The notes beneath the pieces were generated by a model, which did no database searches, had not been told where the DNA came from, and was given only the letters and a program-made list of their open reading frames with translations. A stretch of 62,881 nt of DNA from Candidatus Acidianus copahuensis (GTDB lineage: Archaea > Thermoproteota > Thermoprotei_A > Sulfolobales > Sulfolobaceae). A program made the position numbers and the translations under genes. This document shows, piece by piece, positions 42,222-52,085 of the stretch. The stretch is taken from positions 1 through 62,881 of the forward strand of contig NZ_JFZT01000016.1 in assembly GCF_000632495.1 (NCBI RefSeq), given 5' to 3'. Position 1 is the first letter of the stretch. Every line of letters begins with the position of its first letter.

Positions 42222-42511
42222 CTAGATGATATTTTAATAGCGCTATTATAAAACTTTTCCACTACAATAATCGATACTTATCTAATGAAAGTTTCTTTTT
42301 AACTATAAATTTATTTTAAATTAAAACCGATCTTTTTCTAATGTTTGACACAACAAGAAAAAGTTAATTATAATTATACTCTAAATGACTAACTTACTTA
42401 ATTAAATTTGTTAGCTTAGGAAACAGAATCTAGTTTAAATATTGTTGAAATTTGCGAAAACATGATAGTCTTTAAAAATAAAAATTTAAAAGCTAATAAC
42501 CTCAAATTATA
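42222..42511. promoter_or_regulatory. divergent soxL / soxABCD promoter region
   Basis: 290 bp of AT-rich sequence between the divergent starts. TTTAAAATTTAAA-like elements near 42475-42490 would serve soxA. No convincing operator repeat is seen. Confidence 0.4.
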
Positions 42512-43033
42512 ATGAGCAAAATGCCGTTAAAGGAAACTTTAAAAGAACATGCAGAAGTCGCGTGGTTTATAGTAATGCTAATTTTAGTTGGAGTATTCGT
42601 AGGTTGGAATATAGTGGGAGTTAGCGCTGGGTCTAGTACTAGCTATAGATATGGCTTGCCTCTATTCAGTGGGATGCCTAAGTTTGCGCAGAACGCTGTA
42701 TTGCAGTATGAGAAGGATCCAAATGGAACGATTGAAGATATTAATGGCGTACTAATCGTAAATATGACCGTAACTCAACCAGATGGATATAAACCAGACT
42801 TAATAGTTGCCCAACCTGGGCAACCCGTTGCAATAATTGTTAATTCTCCCCAGATAATAACTGGGTTCTTCTTAAGGCTACCTAATGGGGTAGTACAAAT
42901 TAACTCTCCTCCAGGATACACGACTTATGCCTTCTTTTATGCTCCTAAGACACCAGGTAACTATACTTGGAGGGAACCTGAATATGCTGGATATAACTTC
43001 TCATATTGGACTGGAACTCTAGAGGTGAAGTAA
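42512..43033 (+). CDS. soxA: quinol oxidase subunit II, SoxA
   Basis: 173 residues. One N-terminal helix (VAWFIVMLILVGVFVGWNIV) and an outer cupredoxin-like domain. The copper-A motif (CxxxC with His and Met) is absent; there is no cysteine at all, as expected for a quinol rather than cytochrome c oxidase. First gene of soxABCD; its stop is directly followed by soxB. Confidence 0.9.
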   Translation: MSKMPLKETLKEHAEVAWFIVMLILVGVFVGWNIVGVSAGSSTSYRYGLPLFSGMPKFAQNAVLQYEKDPNGTIEDINGVLIVNMTVTQPDGYKPDLIVAQPGQPVAIIVNSPQIITGFFLRLPNGVVQINSPPGYTTYAFFYAPKTPGNYTWREPEYAGYNFSYWTGTLEVK

Positions 43034-44677
43034 ATGAACTGGAAGAATTATGTAAATATGATAATAAAACAAGTTTTCAACTTTAAGGATTTAGCTTCAA
43101 AAGTAGTTAATCCCAAGGATACAATAGGTGAAGCGTGGCTGTACTTTTTAGGTGCAGTAAGCTGGTTAATAATTCTAGGAACTGCGGCAATGAATTTGAG
43201 GACGTTTTTAACGTATGACGCAAACTCACCCGCAGTAGGCCCTGTGTATTACTCAGCCTTAACAATACATGGATGGGCTGCTATGCTTGGTTTAGTTCCA
43301 GACGCTGCTATAGCTATAATAATATTCTCTATGTATAAGTCTAAGCTATCTATTGTCCACAAAAAGCTCATTACGGCTCTGTTCTGGGCCTCAAACTTAG
43401 GTTTAGCTGTTGCCCTACTCGGAGATCCCCATACTGCATGGTACATGTATCCTCCCTTAGCTATCGAAGATACTTCAACATTTCAGGCCTTCTTCTTTTA
43501 CCACGGCTCACTAATGGCTTTGGCTTATGGTTGTTTAGCTATAAACTCTGCTGGAGGTTCAATAGCTGCTCTTACTTTAGTAATAGACGCTTACCTAACT
43601 AAAAAGAAGGATGAAAAGATTAACATTTTTGCAGCTTATGGCGTTGCTTTTGCCCTTGTAATTGCCTTCACTCTTCCCGCATTAACTGCAGCTGAACTAT
43701 GGTATGTATTAGCTGTCCTCTTTCCGAGTATGGTTACTGTAAATCCACTATTGTGGACAATACTTTTCTGGTTCTATGGACATCCTGTTGTTTACTACGT
43801 TCCATTCCCTCTGTTTGGAGCGCTTTACTATTACATTCCAATATACGCTAGAAGATCTCTGTATAGCGAAAAGTGGGCTAGGTGGAACATATACCTGTTG
43901 GCCATTGGTTCTATGCTAATATGGGTACACCACTTGCAAACATTTCCGTTGCCAGTAGATCTGAGGGCCTGGATAACGCTCTCCACACTATTGTTAGCGT
44001 CTGGATCAGGACTAACTGTCCTAAATCTAGGTCTAACAGTATTAACTGGCCAGGGTTATAACTGGAAAGACCCGCTAGGTCTAACCTTTTTAGTTGCTTT
44101 AATAGGTTTTATAATAGGAGGAGTTCAGGCTCTTCCCTTACCGATTAATCTGATAAATGGAGTGGTACACAATACTTACTACGTTGTTGGGCACTTCCAT
44201 CTGGTTATATGGACTTTGATACTAGTAGGCTTTACAGGAGTTTTCGTAGATCTACTTAAGGAAACTAACCCAAGCCTAAACTTCAGCGCTAAGGCAAAGA
44301 AGATAATGCTGGCAGGCATTATATGGTGGACAGTACCATTTGTTACAGTGGGTTACTTAATGAGCGTGGCTGGTTACTTAGGTCTTCTAAGAAGGGTAAT
44401 TGCATATCCTCCAATGTTTATGCCTTACATGGACGCTATGAGCCTTTTAGCTGAGATCGGGATACCGGGCTTAGTTATGACTATATCAGCTGCTATAGCT
44501 GAATACGTAAGAACAGGAAGATCTGTAGGAGTTTCCGTGTCATCTCCTTCTGTCTCCCCTCCCGCTCTGTTTGCTTCACGTGATGGCATTAACCTTATTA
44601 AGAATATAAAGGAAAATATTAAAGATAAAAATATAAAGGAAAATTTAGTAAATAATAAGATCAATTCATCTGGGTGA
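43034..44677 (+). CDS. soxB: heme-copper quinol oxidase subunit I, SoxB
   Basis: 547 residues, about twelve helices, with metal ligands in LTIHGWAAMLG, FYGHPVVYYVPFP, WVHHLQTFP and TYYVVGHFHLVIW. The cytosolic tail of about 45 residues is Lys/Asn-rich. It forms the heme a/heme a3-CuB catalytic core of the SoxABCD(L) supercomplex, reducing O2 with electrons from caldariella quinol. A paralogue stands alone at 24976-26499. It starts directly after soxA and ends four bases before soxC. Confidence 0.95.
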   Translation: MNWKNYVNMIIKQVFNFKDLASKVVNPKDTIGEAWLYFLGAVSWLIILGTAAMNLRTFLTYDANSPAVGPVYYSALTIHGWAAMLGLVPDAAIAIIIFSMYKSKLSIVHKKLITALFWASNLGLAVALLGDPHTAWYMYPPLAIEDTSTFQAFFFYHGSLMALAYGCLAINSAGGSIAALTLVIDAYLTKKKDEKINIFAAYGVAFALVIAFTLPALTAAELWYVLAVLFPSMVTVNPLLWTILFWFYGHPVVYYVPFPLFGALYYYIPIYARRSLYSEKWARWNIYLLAIGSMLIWVHHLQTFPLPVDLRAWITLSTLLLASGSGLTVLNLGLTVLTGQGYNWKDPLGLTFLVALIGFIIGGVQALPLPINLINGVVHNTYYVVGHFHLVIWTLILVGFTGVFVDLLKETNPSLNFSAKAKKIMLAGIIWWTVPFVTVGYLMSVAGYLGLLRRVIAYPPMFMPYMDAMSLLAEIGIPGLVMTISAAIAEYVRTGRSVGVSVSSPSVSPPALFASRDGINLIKNIKENIKDKNIKENLVNNKINSSG

Positions 44678-44681
44678 GAAA

Positions 44682-46379
44682 ATGGAGAGAAAAAAGGGCT
44701 TTATAGATTCAATCCTTGAAAGGGTAGGAATAGATGAGGCACCTCTATTTAGGACTCCTGATTACATGTATAATGTGTCTTACTGGTTAGGAGCTCTAGT
44801 TACTGCTTCGTTCATTTATACGGTAATTACTGGTCTGATCCTCCTACTGCTTTACGAACCGGCAAACGCGTATGGATCAACTATGAACATAATAAATAGT
44901 GTGCCTTATGGGCCAGTATTACTGTTTAGTCACTTGTACGGAGCTTATATAATGATTATTCTTGTCTACATTCACATGTTTAGAAACTTCTTTAAAGGGG
45001 CATACAAAAAACCAAGGGAACTGCAATGGGTTACAGGAGTCTTACTCCTAGCCTTAACGTTAGGCGCTTCCTTCTTTGGATATAGTTTAGTTGGAGACGT
45101 TTTAGGAATAGACGCTGTAAGTATAGGTACTTCTCTGCTAATTGGTTCGGGTTTTCCAGGTGCAACGACGATCGTTGGATGGTTATTCGGTCCAGGGACT
45201 GACGCTGTAGAGTCGTCTAATCCTTTGGTGAGAAGCGAGTTCTTCGATAGAATCCTCGGGTGGCACATAATAATGGTAGCGCTGATAGGGGCAGTATTTG
45301 CTTTCCACTTTTTGTTATCTGAAAGATACGGTATGACACCTTCAAAGAAAGAAAAGCCGGAAGTCCCAGCATTTTATACAAAAGAGGAACAACAAAAGTT
45401 TAATCAATGGTGGCCTAGGAACTTCATATACATGCTTTCATTAGTTTTAATGACTTGGGGTGTTATATTGATTGTTCCTAACATTTTAGCAAATTTAAAC
45501 GGGGCAGTAATTGATGGAAGTAAGATCTCATTACCTCTTGTAGTTAACCCATTCCCAGCAGCTCAAGCGTTTTCAAGCGCAGCGATACATACTGAACCTT
45601 ATCCTCCTTGGTTCTTCCTTTTCCTGTATAAGTTCGTCGACTTCCTTTTGCCTAATGGTATCCCATTATTACCTTCTATGGTAATCTCTGTATTAATTGT
45701 TGGATTAGTAGTCTTGATGTTAATACCGTTCTTCGAAAACAGTAAGCTCATGTATATAAGCAGTAGGAAGTTCTGGACTTGGGTGATGTCAGTACTAATA
45801 TACTCGCTAATTGCCTTATCTTTCTGGGGATACCTTGATCCTGGAGTTCCTGTTCCCAGCAGTGAGCAATTTGAGGTCTTAGGAATACCAGCGATTATCC
45901 TGGCTGCTGTAATTTACATTATTGGAAAAATGAAAAAACCTAAGAAAGCAGAGGTCGCTTCACCTCAAACTCCTAAGATAGGGCCAACAACAGTACTGGG
46001 GACAGCAGTAACTAGCCTATTGTTCGCCGGAAGCTTTGGCGACTTCCTTATAAAGCCTTCAATGATTGGTCTAATGATCTTACCTATTTTAGCAATATTA
46101 GTCTACCATTTTGTCAGCAAAGTTGTGAGATATATGAACTATAGGGGAAGTAACGCGTTTACTAGCTCTTCAGCATCAGGAATACCTTTCACTAAGAAGA
46201 TGGCCTTCTTTGCAATACCCATTATCCTAGTTGTTTCGATAATTTTGATGGTCCTTATGTATAGAATACCAAGCGTAGGAATAGAGAGCACTTACGCTGG
46301 TATTGACTTAGGAACAATTCTAGTCCTCTGGGGGTATGCAATAAATCTCTACCACTACATCTATTACGTAAAGGATTAA
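44682..46379 (+). CDS. soxC: cytochrome b of the Sox complex, SoxC
   Basis: 565 residues. The four heme-ligating histidines appear in two helices, as HLYGAYIMIILVYIHMF and GWHIIMVALIGAVFAFHF, each pair spaced 13-14 residues. The quinol-site segment with the PEWF-equivalent reads EPYPPWFFLFLYK. About twelve helices in all; the C-terminal half beyond residue 380 is an extra helical region typical of SoxC. It oxidises quinol together with SoxL. Confidence 0.94.
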   Translation: MERKKGFIDSILERVGIDEAPLFRTPDYMYNVSYWLGALVTASFIYTVITGLILLLLYEPANAYGSTMNIINSVPYGPVLLFSHLYGAYIMIILVYIHMFRNFFKGAYKKPRELQWVTGVLLLALTLGASFFGYSLVGDVLGIDAVSIGTSLLIGSGFPGATTIVGWLFGPGTDAVESSNPLVRSEFFDRILGWHIIMVALIGAVFAFHFLLSERYGMTPSKKEKPEVPAFYTKEEQQKFNQWWPRNFIYMLSLVLMTWGVILIVPNILANLNGAVIDGSKISLPLVVNPFPAAQAFSSAAIHTEPYPPWFFLFLYKFVDFLLPNGIPLLPSMVISVLIVGLVVLMLIPFFENSKLMYISSRKFWTWVMSVLIYSLIALSFWGYLDPGVPVPSSEQFEVLGIPAIILAAVIYIIGKMKKPKKAEVASPQTPKIGPTTVLGTAVTSLLFAGSFGDFLIKPSMIGLMILPILAILVYHFVSKVVRYMNYRGSNAFTSSSASGIPFTKKMAFFAIPIILVVSIILMVLMYRIPSVGIESTYAGIDLGTILVLWGYAINLYHYIYYVKD

Positions 46380-46403
46380 CTTTTTTATTTGGTGAATTAA
46401 AAA

Positions 46404-46961
46404 ATGAAAATTCAAAAAAATGAGGTTTCAATTAAACAGTTAATTGCTTCCATCGCGTTGATATTAGCCTTTGTTAATCCTTACGTTGAGGGAATAGAGT
46501 TTAAAGAACAATGGGTATTCATGGTATCTCACTACCTTCTATTTATAGGAGGTTTCCTGCTAGTTTATAAGGTCTTTAGAGGTAATCCCTTACTTTTAAT
46601 TCCATCTGCTATTCTAGTCGTATTTTGGCACACGCCCTACTATTTTGCCTTAGCTGGTTCTTTTTTGAGTTTCAGATTAATTAACGACATATCGATGATA
46701 GTAGCTGGGTTACTTGCAGGAATAGGCAGTTCTAGCTTAAAGCTGTTTTCCTGGCTTTCCTTGTTTGTTCTATGGATGACTGCAGATACTGCTTACTCAA
46801 TATTTTTCTTGCTTCAAGTTCCTCAATACTCTAATGTGTCCTATCCGTTTTCTCCATACTCTCCACAACAGGAGATTCAAACTGCAGTAGCTATGTGGTT
46901 CGTCATGTCAGGCGTTATAATTTATGTGATTGGAAAATTCTTAAAAAAATTAATTTTTTAA
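46404..46961 (+). CDS. soxD: SoxD-like small membrane subunit
   Basis: 185 residues, about five hydrophobic helices, fourth gene of the soxABCD operon, 24 bases after soxC. SoxD proteins are small hydrophobic subunits of the oxidase; one conserved histidine-containing stretch is VFWHTPYYFALAG. Named mainly by position and topology. Confidence 0.82.
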   Translation: MKIQKNEVSIKQLIASIALILAFVNPYVEGIEFKEQWVFMVSHYLLFIGGFLLVYKVFRGNPLLLIPSAILVVFWHTPYYFALAGSFLSFRLINDISMIVAGLLAGIGSSSLKLFSWLSLFVLWMTADTAYSIFFLLQVPQYSNVSYPFSPYSPQQEIQTAVAMWFVMSGVIIYVIGKFLKKLIF

Positions 46962-47478
46962 ATTACTTAGAGAAACTTGTATTTACGCAATATATTAACT
47001 ACGTTAACTGTTCGATTTTCTATCGTAGAGTAGGGCATTAAGATAATATTATTCTTAAAATGACTCTGCAAAGAGATCATATTACTATCTAAAATGCATT
47101 TTACTGTAGATCATTACCCATTTAATTTGAGATTCCTCCTTGAACTTCTATTAAGTTAATAGAGTTAAGCAACAACGAATACCACTTGCACTTAATATAA
47201 CTCGGTTATAAAAGTAAATAAAAATAAATTTTTGTATAAAAAAAGATGTTTAAATGACTAAATGATATCCGTTTCAAACCGTATATACACTAGAAAAAAT
47301 TTAATAATCAAAGCTAGAAGCTAGAAGGTAAAAATTTTAATTAGTTAAGAAGAGTAAATCTTTTAACGCAAGAGAGATCAATTAATATCATTTAGCCCTT
47401 TAATATTTACCATTTTCCTGCAAACGTATTATGGGAAAATTTTATATAGACTGTATTCAAAAACAAGATGAAGATAAT
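46962..47478. other. gap of about 500 bp, promoter region only
   Basis: Highly AT-rich, no ORF, no IS hairpin, no repeat family member. The last 60 bases contain TTTAATATTTA-like sequence fit for the promoter of the exoprotein at 47479. Confidence 0.45.
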
Positions 47479-48093
47479 ATGAAGAGTAAAAAAATTATAA
47501 TAGCGCTTGTATTTTTAGCCGCATTGATACCAGTGGTAACAGCAGATGTAATCTACTACTACTCTGGTTCGATAAGTGTGTCGACCGTTTCTTCACCTTT
47601 AACTTTAGCTGTTGGTCCAAATGGAATTGCTAAAGGATATATAACTACAACTGTACCAAAAGACGGTTCATCCTTCACAACTACAATAGACATAACAAAT
47701 TCTAGTTATGCATATTTTTATCAATTCTTAGAAATTACTGTTATTAGCCCTACTGTTAGTATATTTGCTAGCAATATAAGTTACTCATATACTTCTCCAA
47801 ATCCCATCGACAACGCTTATCTAGTAATTTATAGTTCGTCTGGGGCATACGAAACTACGATTCAACTAGTAAATACTGGTAAAGCATCTACAGGTACTAC
47901 AACTCCAGTTGCTTTACCGGCTGGAAACTATTATGTTTCTTTATTAGTTCAGCCAAATACTCCTTTACCCCCACCATCTTCAACTTCAATAGCTACTATT
48001 TCTGTTGATCTAGGTACTAACGTAGTATCTCCCACAACACCTGTACCACTCCCACCGACATCAGAGATTTTACCTCCTATACCACCACTATAA
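47479..48093 (+). CDS. secreted surface protein, unknown
   Basis: 204 residues from the ATG at 47479; the frame is open 16 codons upstream but the signal peptide begins here (MKSKKIIIALVFLAALIPVV, cleavage probably after TA/D). The mature part is Ser/Thr/Tyr-rich, all-beta looking, with N-x-S/T sequons. It ends in a proline-rich tail (PVPLPPTSEILPPIPPL). No membrane helix near the end, so released or bound to the S-layer. First gene of a four-gene surface cluster. Confidence 0.7.
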   Translation: MKSKKIIIALVFLAALIPVVTADVIYYYSGSISVSTVSSPLTLAVGPNGIAKGYITTTVPKDGSSFTTTIDITNSSYAYFYQFLEITVISPTVSIFASNISYSYTSPNPIDNAYLVIYSSSGAYETTIQLVNTGKASTGTTTPVALPAGNYYVSLLVQPNTPLPPPSSTSIATISVDLGTNVVSPTTPVPLPPTSEILPPIPPL

Positions 48094-48132
48094 TCAGTCA
48101 ATTTTAAATCTCTTTTTTCTAAGGTGAAATTA

Positions 48133-48930
48133 ATGCGATATGAAGTTTTGATCTCATCCTTTTTTGGATTCTCCCTACTTGTCACGTGGATATTTTACCC
48201 CGTAATCTTCAATTACTCAACAATATATTCCCAGTACCTCACTTTCTTAGGACTTAAAGTAACTTTTATGGGATCCACAACCTTTATTTTCCTACCATTA
48301 ACCTTGGCAACTGGAATTTTTGCTTTATTTTCCTCAATCATTCCTCTTATCTGGAGGAAGAGCAGATATTCGCTTTATCTAAGCGGAATATCTTCAATCT
48401 TAACCCTAGCTATGTTAATCTCCTCATATATTTACGTCTTAAGGTACTTTCACTACTCCGGTTATTCAGTAGTACCAACGTTTAATGGATATTTTTACAT
48501 GAGAACTCCAATAACCCCTGGCTTTGGACTCCCATTTTTCCTTTTGTTTCCATTTCTAATTTTCTCTGTCCTTAACTCAGCAACAAGAGCTAGATGGTTA
48601 CCGTATCAGAGACTTACCTTGCTAGAGAAAGTATACAAAGACATAATGGAGGGAAACTTATACAAGGGCTTAACCAATCTATTCAATGAGTTAGGGGTTT
48701 CTTACGCTACAACAAAAGAATCAATAGATACAGGTGAATTTAAGATACCTCTTTCAGAAAGAAGCGAAGGTTCATTTTTTCCAGAAAAACCTCTAATTTA
48801 CTTCTATGAAGGAAAATCCTTCATTTATGACGGAGAAGAATTCAAGGAACTACCAATAGATGAGGGGATAAAGCGCATACTATCCATGGCAAAACTAGAT
48901 ATGAGAAGAGAGGAAAAAGAATATGAGTGA
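48133..48930 (+). CDS. membrane protein with cytosolic C-terminal domain, unknown
   Basis: 265 residues from the ATG at 48133, chosen because AAGGTGA lies five bases before it; a GTG at 48124 is in frame. Four helices in the first 160 residues, then a 105-residue soluble, charged domain (LTLLEKVYKDIMEGNLYKGL onward) ending KEYE. It overlaps the next gene, so the pair is translationally coupled. No family recognised; a membrane sensor or assembly factor for the neighbouring exoproteins is possible. Confidence 0.65.
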   Translation: MRYEVLISSFFGFSLLVTWIFYPVIFNYSTIYSQYLTFLGLKVTFMGSTTFIFLPLTLATGIFALFSSIIPLIWRKSRYSLYLSGISSILTLAMLISSYIYVLRYFHYSGYSVVPTFNGYFYMRTPITPGFGLPFFLLFPFLIFSVLNSATRARWLPYQRLTLLEKVYKDIMEGNLYKGLTNLFNELGVSYATTKESIDTGEFKIPLSERSEGSFFPEKPLIYFYEGKSFIYDGEEFKELPIDEGIKRILSMAKLDMRREEKEYE

Positions 48931-48935
48931 ATACA

Positions 48936-49715
48936 ATGAAATTTGAAGAAAAAGTCTTCATCGCGATCGTTTTAGTAATGCTCCTATCTTCTATGGTCTT
49001 GGTATTTTATACAAAAAACATAATAAAGGTAGAAAGAGGAGTTCTTTCTCCTCCAACTGCTAAAGTTTTAGATGTAAAGTTAACGCAAGGAAAGATTATA
49101 ATTACGATCTTGATAAACGATACAATATATCCAATAAACGTTACAGGAGGGTATGTTCAGATCTATCAGACAAACCAGACCGCTAAAATTCCTCCTTTTT
49201 CCCTCTCGGGAAGTAAGAAAATAAACGTGACAATTCCTTTCAGCTATGAGGATTCTACTCTATCCTCACTAATCCTTAGAGGATTAGTTCAAGGGATTAT
49301 GAATGGGAGCCTTGTTTACATAACTTTTTCATCTACGGAACCAATCCACGTGGTTTACAGTATAGACGTGAAAAATGTTACCTATAGCAGGGGTATATCT
49401 AATCTAACCTTGTATACGTTTTTCCCAGTTAACTATACTGTTATCTCAGTTCAGTTCTATTCTATAGCAAATGATAATCTTTCCGTTTTTATAGCTAGGA
49501 CCAACCAAATTACTCCTGTAAACCTGAGTTTTCCTGCTGGAGAAAATACGTTTAGCTTAAAGCTGAATTACTCAGAAGTATTTTACAATAGCTTGATGAA
49601 TGGCAATCTTTACACGTTTTCTGGAAAAGTGACAGTCCTTCTACATTACCCTGGTTATAATGAAAGTAAAACCTTCTATGTTACACATGAATTTCTTTAT
49701 ATTAATGGAAGTTAA
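48936..49715 (+). CDS. single-helix anchored exoprotein, unknown
   Basis: 259 residues. N-terminal helix at about 7-27 (VFIAIVLVMLLSSMVLVFYT), then an outer domain of about 230 residues, beta-rich with numerous N-x-S/T sequons (NDTI, NVTG, NYSE). It looks like one or two immunoglobulin-like or adhesin-like domains. The ATG at 48936 fits the signal anchor; a GTG at 48927 would overlap the upstream stop. The next small gene begins inside its 3' end. Confidence 0.65.
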   Translation: MKFEEKVFIAIVLVMLLSSMVLVFYTKNIIKVERGVLSPPTAKVLDVKLTQGKIIITILINDTIYPINVTGGYVQIYQTNQTAKIPPFSLSGSKKINVTIPFSYEDSTLSSLILRGLVQGIMNGSLVYITFSSTEPIHVVYSIDVKNVTYSRGISNLTLYTFFPVNYTVISVQFYSIANDNLSVFIARTNQITPVNLSFPAGENTFSLKLNYSEVFYNSLMNGNLYTFSGKVTVLLHYPGYNESKTFYVTHEFLYINGS

Positions 49716-49839
49716 ATGGTGGATAACCAAGGTTTGGATGAATAATATACTCATACTGCAAATATGCATTTTAGTATTGCCTTATATATTAGGACTGGTT
49801 ATTGTTTATTTAATGATATTCTATAATTATTCAAAATAA
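49705..49839 (+). CDS. 44-residue single-helix membrane protein
   Basis: Overlaps the end of the anchored exoprotein gene by 11 bases (+1 frame). MEVKWWITKVWMNNILILQI leads into one long helix (CILVLPYILGLVIVYLMIFY) and ends NYSK. Overlap and hydrophobic character argue for a real fourth gene of the surface cluster. Confidence 0.5.
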   Translation: MEVKWWITKVWMNNILILQICILVLPYILGLVIVYLMIFYNYSK

Positions 49840-50014
49840 AAGTGAAATTATGTTAGCTCACGACTCTACCCTACAGTTAATTTAAAAGAACTCCAGAGAT
49901 TTCCTCATAGTTAGGGAGACAATCAGAAAGTGAAGAAAAGCTGAAAGAGAAGATGGTTTACCTATTTTGATCTATTTAGCAAGCGATTTTTATCTAGTAA
50001 AGTGAATATGATAT

Positions 50015-50959
50015 ATGCGGTATCTTTTACTAGGACTTGGATTCATTTCTATGCATGTTGCAGACTTCTTAACTCCAGAAAACGAAGTGGTAATAACTTA
50101 TAGAAACCTCAATCCGGTAAAGGAACGTTATCTAAAGATTCTTGACGGAAGAGTTACGCCCGTAAAGCTAGACCCTTTAGACAACTTTGACGTCCTTAAG
50201 AAGTACGTATCTTGGAGTGACGTTGTGGTAAACACAGTGGGAGAAATCTCTGGAGATCAAAATGCCTTGAGAAGGGCAAACGTTGATGTACCTTCAGCAG
50301 TAACTAAAGCAATATCAGAGACTGGAAACAGGATGTTGATCCACCTTAGCGGTTTACCCGGTTTAGTGGGTGAAGGAATAAGACCAGAGCATCCCCACCT
50401 ATTTGGAGTTACTCCCAAGACTGAATTTGAGAAAACAAAAGTAGAAGGTGAAAAAGTTGTTTACAAAGCATCAACGGATATTGGATTTCCATCAGCAATA
50501 ATTAGACCAACACTAGTCTATGGAAAATACTCAGCTCACGTACAATATGTCAGCATATATAACTTAGCTCGGAGAGGTCTTGTACCAAAACTAGGTATTA
50601 GCTTTAACGCGATTAGTGCCCAAGACTTATCGAGAATGGTAGAAATTCTAAGCGAAATGAGACCTCAAGGAATGTACTTTTATGCAACAGAGTGTAGCAA
50701 AGTGTCTATAACTAAGTTTTTTGAAATAATGGCAAAAGCACTAGGTAAGAGATCGATAAAGTTACCCGTTCCTACATTCTTAGCTAAGGCCTTTCTACCT
50801 TCATACGTTAAACCCCTCCTAAAGTACACAAGGAGTTCGTTTGACTGTACAAACTCAGTCCAATTGGTTAAAAATCTAGAATTTAGAGAAAACGAAGTCA
50901 TAGAAAACGCGTTATTCCTTGACGAGTTGAGAAGATCCAACTTGCTAATACCTACTTAA
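50015..50959 (+). CDS. extended SDR-type NAD(P)-binding protein (NDUFA9-like)
   Basis: 314 residues. The Rossmann start MRYLLLGLGFISMHVADFL keeps the GxGFI pattern of extended SDRs. The strand NTVGEISGDQNALRRANVDV and IIRPTLVYGKYSAHVQ match the atypical SDR group that includes the complex I NDUFA9 subunit and sugar-nucleotide epimerase relatives. The YxxxK catalytic pair is not evident; TEFEKTKVEGEKVV occupies that region. It may be non-catalytic or a dehydrogenase with altered chemistry. Stand-alone gene. Confidence 0.75.
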   Translation: MRYLLLGLGFISMHVADFLTPENEVVITYRNLNPVKERYLKILDGRVTPVKLDPLDNFDVLKKYVSWSDVVVNTVGEISGDQNALRRANVDVPSAVTKAISETGNRMLIHLSGLPGLVGEGIRPEHPHLFGVTPKTEFEKTKVEGEKVVYKASTDIGFPSAIIRPTLVYGKYSAHVQYVSIYNLARRGLVPKLGISFNAISAQDLSRMVEILSEMRPQGMYFYATECSKVSITKFFEIMAKALGKRSIKLPVPTFLAKAFLPSYVKPLLKYTRSSFDCTNSVQLVKNLEFRENEVIENALFLDELRRSNLLIPT

Positions 50960-51029
50960 ACAGTCTTTATCAGTTTAGAGGTTATTTTATACAACTAACT
51001 TTTAAAACTTTTAAACATTTTTTTTACTC

Positions 51030-51338
51030 ATGGAAATCTCTGTAGATACAAAAAGAAAATCCCTTGAGTTTTGCTTTCAAGGATCTGATATGCACATATT
51101 TATTGAAGGAGACGAGATAAGGATAGCTGAGGCTATAACGTATGAAGTAGCTATTGGAGAACAATTCGCAAAATTACAACTAGCAATTAAAGGAGGTAAA
51201 GTATACTTAGTTACACCTTTCGGTAGAAACGAAGTTTCGAATCCTGAAAACTTAATCCAAGGAGTAAAACAGATACTAGATGGAATAAAGGAATCGCATA
51301 AAGAACTTTACGAAGAGATGAATAAGATATTAGGCTAA
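51030..51338 (+). CDS. small soluble protein, unknown (102 aa)
   Basis: Alternating beta-strands (SVDTKRKSLEFCFQGSDMHI, EGDEIRIAEAITYEV, KVYLVTPFGRNEV) followed by a C-terminal helix (LIQGVKQILDGIKESHKELY). Possibly a small dimer-forming domain. Leaderless-like start after TTTTAAACATTTTTTTT. Its stop overlaps the stop of the convergent gene by four bases. Confidence 0.6.
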   Translation: MEISVDTKRKSLEFCFQGSDMHIFIEGDEIRIAEAITYEVAIGEQFAKLQLAIKGGKVYLVTPFGRNEVSNPENLIQGVKQILDGIKESHKELYEEMNKILG

Positions 51339-51583
51339 CCAATACATTCCTTTATTTTCTCAACAACTGCTTCAATTTCTCTTAAGTTAGGAGCTGGAAC
51401 AAAGACCCCCCAACTTTCATCGTTTACTGAAGGGGCAGAAAGTACTGCTGTAATAAGATCTCTACACACCTTATCCATTGATTTCAGATCTTTACCTTCC
51501 ATTTTTTCCTGGACGTAAGTCTTAATTAAGTTCATAGCCGTTAACGGTTTTCCTGCTTTTGCAAGCCTAATGGCGTCTTCCAT
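51335..51583 (-). CDS. small helical protein, unknown (82 aa)
   Basis: Helical throughout (MEDAIRLAKAGKPLTAMNLI, then KTYVQEKMEGKDLKSMDKVC), with two cysteines and a central loop SAPSVNDESWGVFVPAPN. Tail-to-tail overlap with the 102-residue gene. No family recognised. Confidence 0.55.
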   Translation of the reverse strand: MEDAIRLAKAGKPLTAMNLIKTYVQEKMEGKDLKSMDKVCRDLITAVLSAPSVNDESWGVFVPAPNLREIEAVVEKIKECIG

Positions 51584-52085
51584 ATAATTCGCTTGAAATC
51601 GAGGTAAATATTTGTATCTATGTTTGACGCCAGCAAGGAATATTTATTCAAGTTAGATAATTTTAAAATGCTTTTAAATGGGTAACTATAAGTTTTTGGA
51701 CTGTTAGACACTCCTTAAAAAGATAGATGCTTTGACTTTTCGATCACCTTATTGCTATACGTCAATCCCTTACCTTTGTAAAGGTATGGCGAAACTCCAC
51801 AGGATTTAAAGGTCCTTACAACTCAGCTGAAGATAAAGGTCATATATTAAACATGATCAAGATATATAGGAAGTTATATCCTACCTGGTGAAGTGGATTC
51901 CGATAGCTCTCCTAAAGAGATATAATAAATAGATTTTTAATTAGTGTTAAAATTCAAGAGAAATCATTATTTGGATTATAAGATATATGTGCTTTTCTGC
52001 TTTAAACATCACTTTCTCTATTTCTTTTTGAAAATCTTTAATCTTGTGAGACAAAGCTCTAAGTCCTATCTGGTTAATTTATTAT
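51584..52085. other. 500-bp gap with a short hairpin, no gene
   Basis: All frames are broken. A perfect 7-bp hairpin TACCTTT-GT-AAAGGTA occurs at 51771-51786. Otherwise AT-rich sequence leading into repeat B2. Confidence 0.4.
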
